A stretch of DNA of 64,000 bases from Cryptomeria japonica (GCF_030272615.1 NC_081406.1:211642997-211706996); one strand, 5' to 3'; shown: positions 33,318-45,076, numbered from the stretch's first letter. Program-made: numbers and translations. Notes: generated from the letters alone by a model not told the origin.

Positions 33318-35849
33318 ATGTTAGACTTTTATTTGCAAAATGTTCATGCTTATGATGATTATTATGAGTATAGCCAAGATGAATTAGATGAAGCTTTAGA
33401 TGAGTTTTTGAACCCTAAGGATGCCAAACCTTCATTTTACCAAAAACTCATAAACCTTGTTACTATGCCATTTCGTTGTGATGAGAAAGATAAGTTGAAT
33501 GATTCCTCTCAAGGGTACATTCCTATCAACTCTTCCACTAAATCTAGTAACATGGTTGTTTTCAACAATCCCCTCTATGAAGAGATATCTCCTTTCGAAC
33601 CAAAAGATAAACCTTTTGATAGCTATGATCATACTTTTATGAATGATGCTCTTGATGACTTTGTGGCTTTATCAAAATCTTTAAACAAGAACAAGACTTC
33701 TAAATTGGTTAACATGATAAATTTGAATGAGCATAAAAAGCCTCTCTTTGAAGTCCAAGGTGCTTATCCTTCTCCCACCTTTCAAGGTCCTAAATCACCT
33801 CTCCTTACTGTCCAAGGAGGGTATGATCATGATTCCTTTCGTACTCCGAATAAACCAATCATCACTGTGCAAGGAAGAAAACCTATAAGTCCTTATAGTT
33901 ATGCCAAGAAAATAACTAGAGAGAGTTATCATGCGATTGCCCATACTTATCATACCAGAAATAATAGGCAGCCTAGTCCTCCTCCTGTTATTCTAGTTTC
34001 TCTTCCGAATCCTCAACCAATTCTTCCGCAAGATCCCCATATTTCACAAGTTCTTAGTAAGGAATATGATCTCATAGAACAACTTAAAGCTACCCCTGCT
34101 AAGATATCCCTTTGGGATTTGATTCAAACTTCTTCCGCTCATCATGGAATGTTACAAGATGCCTTGAAAGATTTGAATGTTCCTCCACTGAATACATCTA
34201 GTAATATAGCATCTTTGGTTAACTCTGTGATGAATCCTAAAGCTCAAATTGTGTTTACCCAAGATGAGTTGCCTACTAGTGAAATTCAACATCAGTATGA
34301 TCCCTTGATGATTGTGGTTATCATGAAAGACACTGCTATAAGACGAACACTAGTAGATAATGGCTCTGGTCTTAATGTGTGTAGCATTAATCTTTTGCAT
34401 AAGATGAATGTGGTTACATCCCTAATTGAGCCGGACTCTCATCCTATTCGAGGCTTTGATAATGTGGCTAAAACTTCATTAGGTACTATCACCTTACCCA
34501 TCACAGCGGGGCCTGTTACTTTGCCTACTCCTATCCATGTTATGTCGGGAAATCTAACATACAACTTGTTATTAGGGAGACCTTGGATTCACAGTATGCA
34601 AGTTGTCCCCTCTACATTGCACAGACAAGTTAAGTTTATCTATAACAATAAGACATATACCTTGATAGGTGATACTAATTTCCAAGCTTATTTACAAACA
34701 TCTACTTCCAAAGGGGGTTCTTCTAAGCCGTCCTCGTCTAGTGATGATTCTTTAAACAAGATACCTATCGATGAATCCTCGCTCTCTGATGATCAAAATT
34801 CTTTGGATGAGTCTGGAGCTCCTGAAGAAGACTCTTCTCAACTTGAAACTACACATAAGAAGGACTTTGATCCTAAGAAGGTTCTCGCAGACGACGATTG
34901 GGGATCCCTTGATTTTAATCCCACTTTTGTAGGTGAATATAAGGTTCCTTCTAGAGAGCTTAAAGTTGAAAAGAAGGAAGAAGCTAAAAATCAATCAACA
35001 TTACCTGAGCCTATGAGCAATAATTTTGTGGCCACTTCTCAAACTTCTTCTCCTCACACCTCTAATTCTGAAGAGTTTGATTCTTTCTCTTATGAAAAAC
35101 CGCCTTCTCTTTCTGAAATGGCTGATCATTATGGTCCTAGTTTTTGCATTTTTGCTAAGCATGGGTATCATGGAAATGGTTGTGGCGCTCACGAACAAGG
35201 GATAAAAGTTCCTCTAGAGAATAATCTTCACAATTATGCCTTTGGACTTGGCTATAATCCCTGCAAGCGTACTAAAGCTTCTAAGAGACCATGTATTAGT
35301 GTTAATGCTATTTCTGCATCTCTATCAATGCAACACCCTGAGTACATTGATGAGGATCCTTCGTGTGCTTGTGCTTTTGATGTTTTCCCTACCGATGATG
35401 CTTTAGCTGAGTTTTTAGGAGCATATGATACTCTTCCTTGTTATCATCACAATAGGGGACTCCCTTATTGTTTGAACACTGAAGCCTATTTTGGAAAAGA
35501 GAGTGATAATGATGAGATTGTGAAAGAATTCCCTCAGTTAAAGGATACTCCTCAACAAAGTAATGTTCTCATAAGTGACACCACTAATGTTAAGATGGAT
35601 CCTTGCAATGAAGAAAGAGTTATTAAAATTGGAAAATGTTTGGATGAAGAGGAACAAAAACAATATGAAGATTTATTGCATGAATTCCCCGAGATCTTTG
35701 CTTGGACATACTCTGACATGCCTGGTATAGATCCTAAGATTGTTACTCATAACATTGTCTTAGTTCCTGATGCTAAGCCCGTGAAACAAAAGATTCGAAA
35801 AATGAATCCTAAGGTGGCTCTGCTTGTTAAGGCTAAGATTGAAAAATAA
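33318..35849 (+). pseudogene. E: N-terminal region and aspartic protease
   Basis: This open frame of 843 codons ends at a TAA that interrupts what continues directly as polymerase. Residues 1-260 are acidic then Pro-rich, with no capsid motif and no CCHC knuckle. Around residues 250-300 it has EQLKATPAKISLWDLI, the conserved lead-in to Tat-type proteases. Residues 340-430 are the protease, with RRTLVDNGSGLNVCS (D-N-G in place of the usual D-S-G) and LLLGRPWIHSM. A Ser-rich, acidic spacer follows. From about residue 790 the polymerase lead-in (EFPEIFAWTYSDMPGIDP, HNIVLVP) is plain. Protease cuts the polyprotein. Whether the unusual active-site Asn permits this is unclear. Confidence 0.85.
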
Positions 35850-36596
35850 TTGGAGGCTGGATTTATCCGCCCTATTGATTATTCCCCGTGGATTTCAAAT
35901 ATTGTCGTTGTGGATAAACCAGATAATAAAATAAGAATGTGTACCGATTTTCAAGATTTAAATAAGGCTTCTTTAAAAGATGATTTCCCTCTTCCAAACA
36001 TTGACATGATAGTTGATTCTACGGCAGGACATGCCTTGTTATCCTTCATGGATGGTTTTTCAGGATACAATCAAATTTACATTAACCCTCAAGATCAATT
36101 CAAAACTGCTTTCACCACTCCTTGGGGTACGTTTTGTTGGATAATGATGCGTTTTGGACTTAAAAATGTCAGTGCAACTTATCAACGAGCGATGACCCTT
36201 ATCTTTCATGATTACATGCATAAGATTTTAGAAGATTATGTTGATGATATTTTGGCCAAATCCATTCTCCGCATAGATCATATTAAAATCCTTCGTCAAA
36301 TATTTGAAAGAATTCATAAATATCACATGCGCTTGAATCCTCGAAAATGTGTTTTTGGTGTGGATAGTGGAAAACTATTAGGATTCATAGTTTCGCATCG
36401 TGGGATGGAGGTGGATACTAAGAAACTAGATGCTATTGTCAACATGCCACCTCCTAGAAATGTGTCTCAACTCAAAAGCTTACAAGGAAAGATTCAAGCT
36501 ATTCATAGGTTTGTATCTCAACTTGCAGATTGTACTTTTCCTTTTACTCAACTTCTCAAAAAGAATATCACTTTTCAATGGAATGAAGATTGTTAG
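35850..36596 (+). pseudogene. E: reverse transcriptase
   Basis: This polymerase is in frame with the preceding part. Landmarks: EAGFIRPIDYSPWISNIVVV, RMCTDFQDLNKAS, DDFPLPNIDMIVD, LSFMDGFSGYNQI with its catalytic Asp, FKTAFTTPWGTFCW, MRFGLKNVSATYQRAM and EDYVDDILAKS, the intact YVDD site. It then reads LGFIVSHRGMEVDTKKLDAI and LKSLQGKIQAIHRF, leading to RNase H. The stops at 35847-35849 (TAA) and 36594-36596 (TAG) are each one C-to-T step from Gln codons, which fit the context. Confidence 0.94.
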
Positions 36597-37560
36597 CAAG
36601 CATTTGAAGATTTAAAAGTGTATCTGGCTAATCCTCCTATCCTTCGACCGGCCGAACGTTCTCAACCCTTCCTTCTTTATACAGCTGCTTCCACTCATGC
36701 TCTTGCAGCATTATTGGCACAACATGATAAAGATGGTAAGGAGTGTCCGGTTTATTATATAAGTCGTACCTTACTAGATTATGAGACCCGATATTCTGCG
36801 ATAGAAAGACAATGCTTGGCCTTGGTGTTTGCAACTCAGAAATTGAGACAGTATCTCTTAAATTCAGAAGTCCACATCATGGTAAAGTTTGATCCTTTGA
36901 AGCATCTTTTCTCTAAAACTGATTTATCAGGACGCCTAGCTAAGTGGGTTATGATGTTAACTGAATTTGACCTTAAATTTGTTTCACAAAGAGCAATTAA
37001 AGGGCAAGCATTGACCGATCACCTAGCTGAGGCCCCTTCACCTTTCTCCTTCCCTAACTCTGAGTCTTTTCCTGATGACTTCATCCTTTGTATAGAGAAA
37101 GATGAAACTTGGGAGTTATACTTTGATGGCTCTAAGTATCGTACAGGATCGAGGGCAGGTGTTGTTCTGATTTCTCCTACAAAGAAGTCTATTCCCTTAT
37201 CTTATCATCTCAATTTCCTATGTACCAATAACATTGCTGAGTATGAGGATCTTATAGAAGGAATAAAGGCAGCCTTAGCTCTGAATATAAAACACATACA
37301 TATTTTTGGAGATTCTCAATTGATTATAAGACAAGTAACAGGAATATATCAAGCGAAACAAGACAAATTATCACAATATAAAGACCTTGCTATCTCTTTG
37401 TTACAAAAATTTGATTCTTACACCATGGAACCTGTCCCTCGAAAAGATAATCGACATGCGGACGCAATGGCATGTGTGGCTTCTTTGGTATCTTTAGAGG
37501 ACCCTATGGTTGATCTTAAATTTGTTATTCACAACCTTATTTCTCCAGCTATTGTAGATG
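36597..37560 (+). pseudogene. E: two RNase H domains
   Basis: The first domain is the ordinary Gypsy RNase H: LLYTAASTHALAALLAQ, CPVYYISRTLLDYETRYSA and FATQKLRQYLL. After a linker a second one follows: WELYFDGSKYRTGSRAGVVL, NNIAEYEDLIEGIKAAL, IFGDSQLIIRQVTG and HADAMACVASL, with D, E, D and D positions as in RNase H. A second domain of this kind after the first is the recognised signature of plant Tat-clade elements. The open stretch starts at 36618 and runs on into the integrase. Confidence 0.92.
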
Positions 37561-38852
37561 ATTCTAGCTTGGTGACATGTTGTGACTTTATAGATTCAGA
37601 TGAATGGTATTCGCATATCGTAAGATACTTGACTGATGGTACCTTTCCTGATTCCGCTAATAGGAACACTAGGGCTAGAGTTTGCAAGCTGTCCGCTAGA
37701 TATATCATTCTTTCTAATATTCTATACCGAAGGGGTTATAACGGTCTTCTCCTTCGTTGCCTTAATAAATCAAAAATCCCTATTGCTCTTGAAGAGGCAC
37801 ATTCAGGTGCCTGTGGGGGGCATTTTGGAGGCAAATCCTTGGTTCAAAGATTGCTTCACATGGGATATTATTGGCAAACTATGCAGCATGATTCCTTTTC
37901 ATTTGTTAAAAAATGTCATCAATGTCAACAACACAACAATTTGATTCATGCTCCTGCCCAAGAACTTTGTTCTCATGTAGCTTCTTGGCCTTTCTCTGCA
38001 TGGGAGCTGGATCTTATTGGTAAAATCTCCCCTCCTTCATCTCAAGGACATACTTTCATTATAACCACAACAGATTACTTTACAAAGTGCGTAGAAGTCA
38101 TTCCCCTTCGCTCTACTACTGCTGAAGTGATTTGTCGATTTCTTCTAGAAAACATTATTTCTTGATTTGGGATACCTTCCACCATAATCTCTGATAATGG
38201 GACATCATTTGAGAACAAGGATGTGAAGAAATTCCTTGAGAAGTATCATATAAAACATCAATTTTCTACACCATACTATCCTCAATCAAATGGTCAAGCC
38301 GAATCATCCAATAAGATAATTGAACAAATTCTTGGTAAAACTGTGAATAAGCATGGTAAGGATTGGAGTACTCAGCTAATCTATGCTCTTTGGGCCTACC
38401 GAATGAGTGTACGAATTGCTACTGGAACTACACCTTATAATCTTGTTTATGGTGCTGATGCTATTATGCCTTTAGAATTAGAGATTCTGTCACTCAGAGG
38501 TATAGTAGATGATGACGCTTATAGAGAACAAAGACTTCGACAGCTTGAGATGCTTGATGAATAGCGTATAAACGCTCTTGAGCATATTCAAGCGTATCAC
38601 AAAACTCTACAACGAAGCTATAATGATAAGGTTATTCAACGTTCCTTCTCAGTGGGTGACTTAGTGCTCTATGAGAATCAGCGCAATGTAAATGCCTTAC
38701 CTGAAGAAAAGGGAAAATTTAGTCCTAATTGGCTTGGACCGTACATTGTTATTAAAGATTATGGATCAGGTGCTTACAAAATAGCGGGTGTAGATGGTAC
38801 GTCTCTTAAAGACCCTATAAACGCTATGCACTTGCGTAGATACTACACTTAA
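37561..38852 (+). pseudogene. E: integrase
   Basis: The zinc-binding part has HSGACGGHFGGKSL and CHQCQQ. The core has WELDLIGKISPPS and TTDYFTKCVEV (first Asp region), then IISDNGTSFENKDV (second Asp, 38185-38225), and YYPQSNGQAESSNK (Glu). The C-terminal part reads VGDLVLYENQ, FSPNWLGPYIVIKDYGSGAY and ending in MHLRRYYT. A TGA at 38163 and a TAG at 38562 interrupt it. Both fit C-to-T loss of an Arg or a Gln codon. It would join element cDNA to the genome. Confidence 0.92.
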
Positions 38853-39457
38853 TTCCTCATTCCTTATCATTCATCTACTTCCTTTCTCACTTCTTCAAAA
38901 TTGGATAATATGTTAGCATATCTTTGTTAGAGAAAATGGAATTAAATGATGTTTTGTTTAATCTATATTGCTTCGTTCCTGACAAGCATGTTTCTTTACT
39001 TTATGGTTTGTCTTGATTTCATTTTATGTAAATTGCAAAAGATTTACATTTTTCATTATGTTGACATATTATACAATATCTTTATGTGTTAATTTGAATC
39101 GTGTTATGTTGTGTTTAATTCAAATTAAATCACATTAGTTATATGATTCTTAGGCTTAACACATATTTTTCTTCCCTATCATCAATGTAGTACTTGATTA
39201 AATATTTTAATTAAGTCACACATGTATCAATTTAATCATGGAGCATTGAGAAATCAATCACATGGAAATTAAATTCAGAACATACATGTACATCTACCAA
39301 ATGTATTAACTTTAATCAAAATACACATTGTTTTTTAGACATTAAAGATAACACGTTTGAGACAAAGAAGCATGTATATATATATATATGTGTGTGAATC
39401 AATATACAAAGGTAGGTCACTACACATCCAAAATGTGACCTACCCTACATCATAAGA
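38853..39457 (+). other. E: spacer behind integrase
   Basis: This is AT-rich sequence with no open frame of note. It holds a short TA/TG microsatellite (39376-39395). It separates the integrase from the 3' end of the antisense PMD gene, so the two genes converge. Confidence 0.6.
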
Positions 39458-41968
39458 TCATCTCCTATCCCTAGGGCTGGTGGCTGGAGAGTGACGACTA
39501 GAAGCTCCCTCCGGATCCGGCCATGCAGGTGGACCCATAGGGGTATACCATGATATAGATCGTGAATGGCTCCGAGAGGAACTCCTATGATCCCTATCCA
39601 TAAGGATTGCACGATATGAGGTAGCCTCAGCCTGAGCTGCTGCTAGATCATGTTGTGCCCGCTGAAGGTCCTTTGATAGAGCTCTCTCTCTCTCCCTCCA
39701 TATCTTTACCTGTACTCAGAATGGAGAAAACAAATCATCATGCCGACCCATGTTCCCTTGAGGTCTATAAGCAACTTGTGAGGAACTAGGAATCTACGCC
39801 ATCATGGAGATATCTGTCACTGCTTGCTGGATCAAAGAACGCCACTCCTACACATTAGCTATAGCAGTAGAACAGATCATGTATTAGTACCATTTTATAT
39901 CATCAAAATATCAATCAATCAATATAAACCTACTATACCTAGATCTCCCTCACGCCAGTAGGGATCGTGATATGGTAGCATCTGTGATTGGGAACTACTA
40001 GGCTCCCCACGCTCGAATAATTTGTGCACAATGGGTGTAGGTTGGCCCGTACTAGAAACAGGTCTCTGTATCGCCTCATGTTCCCCCTTTTGGGGAATAA
40101 GAGGAGGATCCAAGGCTATAGTATCATCTCCTGAATGGTGGGGAGCGGCATTTGACCCCTCCTCATCATCTCTATCCTCATCCTCATCCTCATCCGCATC
40201 CTCACCTGCATCCTCATTCTCCTCATCTATATCTGTGTCATCATCCTCCTCCTCCTCGGCACTAGCCTGATCCTCTGTGGGTGGATCAGGATCTCCTACC
40301 TCCTCATGACCCTCTCCCTCCTCCGACCTGGATCCCTGATCCTCATCTCGGTCTCCATGTCTCCATGGGCCTAGATGGCCTGTCAGATGATCCGGTGGAA
40401 AGATAGGCCCTGGGTATGATCTCATAAACCATGAGAGATACCTACGCTGTGCCCTGGGATCTGCAGCATAATCAGTGACCACATCCTGGTCGGACCCCTC
40501 TATATTTGTGATCTCGATATCATCTATCATAGGTCTCGCTACTGCTCTGGGTCTGGGAAGGACTCGTGAGTGTCAAGTGTAGATGGGCACATCGGCTGGA
40601 ACACACTGCTCTAGCCCAAACTGCCTCCGTACTCGGTCAAAGTAGAATGGGACTATGATGTGTGGATATCCCCCTCTCAGTAGGTGGTTCCTCTATAAGC
40701 ATGCTAACTGTCTCTCCATCCCATCCCATCTGTGCATCCGCAGATATGGTCTCCACACAGTCACCTCAGCTGTCAATCTGTCAAATGTCACTCTCCAATA
40801 CAATAGATCTCCAAATCTCCACTTGCTAGTAAGTGGATAAGCAAATACCCTAGGTCGCTCGCTAGCCGCGCTCATCGGATAGCCGACAGGCCTGGTGCAT
40901 GTAAAGTGCTCAAATATCCACACCTACAGAAGTGTGCATGTCATCAAACTGCAATCCTGTCCGAAAACATACTCCTTGAGGTCATGATAGAGATGTGCAA
41001 GCATACTCCGACCCCAGGCATATACTCTCCTGTGTCTCTCCATAGCCCCGATGCACCATGTGAGACCCCCATGCATGTGCGTACCTCACCCATTAGGGCG
41101 GACGGCTAGTGCAATGATGGCTATCATGAGACGTCTCATGAGGGGCACCTCTCCTGTAGGATGTAAGAGCCAGCTGACCATGATACGACCTCTCATCTCA
41201 CTCGGCATGACTCTTCCTATGCAATATACTTGCTCCCTCTGATGATCCTCTACTGATCGATCAGTCGCATATGTCATGGTAGCTCTCTGATCGGTAGGTG
41301 AAGAATGCAGTACACATCCTCAAGTGTCACCGTCATCTCCCCTATTGGAAGCTGGAACGTGGATGTGTCAAGATCCCATTGCTCCATGAGTGCCATCAGC
41401 ATCGCGGGATGAAATCAAATGGCTGGCATAAGAATCATAGACCATAAACCCACAATCGACAATGTGTCTCTCTCTGCCTGAGTCAACCGGGGAATCTGAT
41501 CTCGCAAACTGCGAAGAATCTACCCCGCCGTATGCTCTCTCATATATGGGAGACCCTACAACACAAAAACATAACTGTAATCAATACTCAATCATCAAAA
41601 TCATTCATACAAACTGTCAAACATTGTATGCTAACCCTGGTATCTCTCGCCAAGTCCTGATTGGGACCATGGTGCCCTATTAGGGACCATGGCGCCCTGT
41701 CAGGGACCATGGTGCCCTGAAGGGACCATGGCGCCCCACAGGGACCATGGCGCCCCACAGGGACCATGGCACCCTATGTGGGACCCATGATCAGATTCTA
41801 GGGCCCGCAAACGAGCACAAAAAGTCAAATGCAGAAAATCAAAAGTCAACGTTCAGTCAACTCACCTCGTCCAGTGGCTCATCGTCGATCACGGCCTGTC
41901 GCAGGATCTCAATCCTCGTGGGACACTCTGGTCATCATGAAGGCATGATGATGGCTATGTGGGCTCCG
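39458..41968 (-). pseudogene. Antisense plant mobile domain (PMD) gene inside E
   Basis: On the minus strand, opposite to the element, lies a PMD-family gene (the 'aminotransferase-like, plant mobile domain' family). Exon 2 (41555-39939) carries PMD landmarks: FQLPIGEMTVTLEDVYCIL, YCIGRVMPSEMRGRIMVSWL, VWIFEHFTCTRP, TVWRPYLRMHRWDGMERQL and FDRVRRQFGLEQCVPADVPI. A very acidic tail follows (40160-40270). Exon 1 ends at 41866 with a GT donor. Intron 1 is 41556-41865 (GTGAGT...TTGTAG). Intron 2 is 39859-39938 (GTATAG...CTATAG). Exon 3 (39858-39458) encodes a coiled coil (SKDLQRAQHDLAAAQAEA) and an Arg/Ser-rich end. The upstream limit of exon 1 is uncertain. All in-frame stops seen are one C-to-T step from Arg or Gln codons. 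PMD proteins occur in host gene-silencing genes (MAIL1/MAIN) and in transposons. Confidence 0.82.
41662..41780. repeat. Minisatellite in PMD intron 1
   Basis: Six head-to-tail copies of a 19-20 base unit, 'gggaccatggygcccy' plus 3-4 variable bases, start at about 41663, 41683, 41703, 41722, 41741 and 41760. The unit contains CCATGG and GGCGCC palindromes. On the opposite strand it resembles the 'ggtgccctggtcct' units in the LTRs of E. Confidence 0.92.
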
Positions 41969-42527
41969 CTACAATAGACAATATTCAGAAATCAACAAAG
42001 TGACAAATGCAAATGTCACTTTCAATGTATATACTTTCATTCTTTTACATTTACTTTCAAAACCCTAATTTTCCTCTATCACTCATTTCATCATAACTTG
42101 AGTTTGGGAGATGTGATTTTCAAACCGTTTGTTGCGTAGGAATCGTATTTTCATTCCCCTACTCTTGGGATGTTCCAAAAAGTGCTCTGATGAAGCATTT
42201 TTAGTGAACACCCCTCATCAATACTCTCTTACACAATTTGTCGTAAGTAAACATGCTACCTTGTTTCACCTCCCTAATAAGCAAGTCGAAATAGGGGGGG
42301 GCATATAGCTACTCACAAATTTCATCACCATCCTTAGTAAGCATTAGGTGATTTTGTGATCTAACGTGTGTTTTGTAGGGTGCGGTTCCTAACTGTGTAC
42401 TGCAGATACCGCTGGGAGCTTCATCCGAAAACTTATGGATATATCCTTTTTCAAATGATGTTTACTTTCTATACTTTAGCTTGCATATGCACGTATTACT
42501 CATATGACCGCTAAAGTAGGGGCTAAA
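41969..42527 (+). other. E: 3' spacer and polypurine tract
   Basis: There is no coding signal. A G-run lies at 42294-42301 (aggggggggcat). The purine-rich tract CTAAAGTAGGGGCTAAA (42511-42527) abuts the 3' LTR. Confidence 0.7.
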
Positions 42528-44175
42528 TGTAGCGTCGTAAATTGTACGCACTTGCTAAAGCGGTACAATTTCACACCTAGTTTAGCACCCGCCTTGGCGC
42601 GGTTTGCATTTTGCATTGCATTTCCCCTTTAGCACTTAATTAATCAAATTAATTAGGTCTAAGGTCCTATTTCATCATCCTTCACATCATAAAGTCGGGC
42701 CCTTTCATTAAAGTGTGCCCCTTTTCATGTTATTCCTCCAATACATCATCTAATCAAAAACGCTAATTAAGTCCTATTTTGAACTTGGGGGCTTGATTTC
42801 GGGGGCCAAAACATCTCTAAATCACCTGTAACTTCGGGATTCTCTCTAAAATCATCATATCTGACGGCCCTGAAAATTTGGTGAAAAGTTGCCAGGACCA
42901 TGGCACCCGAAGTGCACACGGTCCCGAACATTTTTCCCAAAATTTTAGGAGCACGATCCAATCATAAAATAAAGCTTAACCCCAAGAAATTGGTGGGATA
43001 TTCAATCTCTAGGTCGGCCAAAAGACGAAATTGCGACCTAGGGTTTCATACATAAGAGCTCTCTTTCTTCATTTGAGGGGATCGGAATTTTGTTTTCAAG
43101 AACCTCATATGCAATGAAAGAGCAGATCTTTGAAGACTTCAATAACTTTCAACATCCCTCTATCAAGCATTTATCAAATCCATTCATTCATTTAGGGCTT
43201 GGAAGACATCGAAGAACAATAGGAGATTACCGACTGAAGATTGGCTTGTACCCCTCCCTTGGGGGTTGGGTATGATTTCATGTTGTTTTCATGTCTTTGC
43301 ATAAGCTTCAATATATCATTTATCCATGCTTTAGATCACTTTGCATCTTGATTTAGAGCATTTACATTATCATTGACAAGCAATTAGGGTTTACTTTCTA
43401 GGTTGCTCTAGTTTGCTTACTTGCATTTTAGATCTTGCACACACACAAGGTTTGCACACACATTACTTTTACAATACAACTTGGCTATTCATGGAGGTGG
43501 AAAACACCGAAGCGGGGGTTTGACTAAGGCAAAACCCGATATAGCCACCCAAACACCTTTTTCAGATACAAGTGCAGGTTTCGAGACTCGAACGATGCCG
43601 CAGGTTGCAGATTTGGAAAAAGCAGGTCGAGACAACACCCCCCACCAAATTGCAGAGCAGAATACCAGGACAGGGGCGTGGGGTGCCCTGGTCCTACCAG
43701 GACAGGGGCGCTGGGTGCCCTGGTCCTCCGGATAGACAGCATTTTAGACAGTTTCCCAGAGTGCAAAATAGCAGTTTCGGGTGCAGTTCCGGGACAGAAT
43801 CAGGACAGTGGGACAGAATCAGGACAGTGGCGCCCGCGCCCCCATCCTGAACATTTTCAGTCAAATTTTGACTCTGGGTACGCATCTGCATTCTTGTTTT
43901 ATCCTTGTGTTTACAGCTTTCCATTGTTTAAGTTCAATTCTTCAATCTTGTTGTTAGCTCATACTTGCATTTTAGGGTTAGGAATTGAACTTGCATAATC
44001 TTACCTTTCAAATACAACAAAGGAATAGAAATCCTAATAGGTAGCCCGTGGCTCTCTCTTTCACAAAAAGAAGTAGCCAATTGTGTGATACCTCTAGGCT
44101 CTTTCATATTCCGCAATGTGTGTCAAAAGGTAGGATTAGGGCATGATAACCTAGTCTCGCTTTTTCTCCCACACA
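42528..44175 (+). repeat. 3' LTR of E
   Basis: This 1648-base LTR is nearly identical to 31490-33148 in line-by-line reading. Differences include two rather than three GC-rich units near 43665-43730 and a short duplication of 'gggacagaatcaggacagt' near 43792-43829. It ends 'cccacaca', then GAAAC. Confidence 0.94.
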
Positions 44176-44180
44176 GAAAC

Positions 44181-45076
44181 CAAGATGATCAACTGTCCAG
44201 ATTTAAAGATCTAAAGGAATTTTTTAGTGCGATAACAGAGCATTGTGGGAACTTGTACAAGTTAACTTAAACAACTATCTATTGAATGCAATTGGACAAT
44301 TATAAAAGGGGATGTATTCTCTATGTTGTGATTATATGAACAGAGTGCAAACCAACTTAATGAACGATCCCTAATGCAAGCATAGAAAAATGTATAGATC
44401 ATGCTACATGATTACATTTTAAAGGATTTCTTGTATGATCCGTGATGTGGTATTGAATGAATTTTTGGAGGTTAATACAAAGCATACAAATATAATGAAA
44501 ATTGATACAAATGAGAGAGTTGTGTTTGAGAAGAAATATTTAGAAGTTTTAGAGAAGTAGAATAGAGTGTGAGCAGATATAGTTTTATCAATATGAATAA
44601 TAGAGAAGGGAGAGTTGTAGAGCTAAAAAGGTGTGAACCAAATTTCTGAAGAGACAGAGAAGAACTATAGAGGTTCGTATTAATTCATTTTCTTGGCATT
44701 AAGTTTATTATATCAAGATTGTAGTCTTGTATGTTATAAAAGGGATTGGTATCCCAAATTCTGAGTAAGTTATTGTAAGGGGTTTGGTGCTCCTTTGGAT
44801 TAATGTCTTCTGAAGGTTGGTGCCTTCAAATCAATTGTAATAAATTGACACATTTGTGAGGCTATATTTGGATAGTAGCTCCAAGTAGATTTTTTTCATC
44901 ATGGTGTTTAACATTTTGGGTTTTCCACATAAATCCTAGTGTTCTGTGTTGTGTTACTGATCTTCTCATTCTTTTGCATTATATGTTTAGTTTCTTATGA
45001 GTGATAAAAAGTGGAATTAGGATATTTAATGGATTATACTGATTCACCCCCCTCTTAGTATGATTGTGTTCAACAT
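44181..45076 (+). repeat. Flank right of E with a Copia LTR remnant
   Basis: The first 90 bases continue the fragment left of E (FKDLKEFFSAITEHCGNLYKL). From somewhere after 44300 the sequence is LTR-like. It has TATA-like 'ttataaaagggg' boxes (44300, 44733), the 'ttttccacataaatcctagtg' block, and an end 'actgattcacccccctcttagtatg...ttcaaca' at about 45032-45076. I find no matching primer site, so it is a solo or broken LTR. Confidence 0.6.

Larger units (their letters stand above)
31490..44175 (+). mobile_element. Tat-like Gypsy element E with antisense PMD gene
   Basis: E is 12.7 kb long, with LTRs of 1659 and 1648 bases and a perfect duplication GAAAC. Plus-strand order: primer site, ORF with unusual N-terminus and protease, reverse transcriptase, RNase H, a second RNase H, integrase. 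There is then a 3.7 kb tail with an antisense gene, and a purine tract. The extra RNase H and the antisense extra gene between integrase and 3' LTR are traits of the plant Tat clade (Tat/Ogre). No gag domain or zinc knuckle is visible. The whole polyprotein sits in one frame (33318-38852) with only four stops, so it is a recent casualty. Its LTRs look very alike. Confidence 0.92.

Noticed and set aside
40160-40265. A trinucleotide-type tandem repeat (tcctca/tcatcc)
   Set aside because: It encodes the Asp/Glu-rich tail of the PMD protein. The period is irregular and is explained by codon usage of an acidic tract.
39919-40530. An independent acidic protein gene on the minus strand
   Set aside because: Its frame and wording continue from the PMD region (FDRVRRQFGLEQC and on), so it is the C-terminal part of the PMD gene rather than a separate gene.
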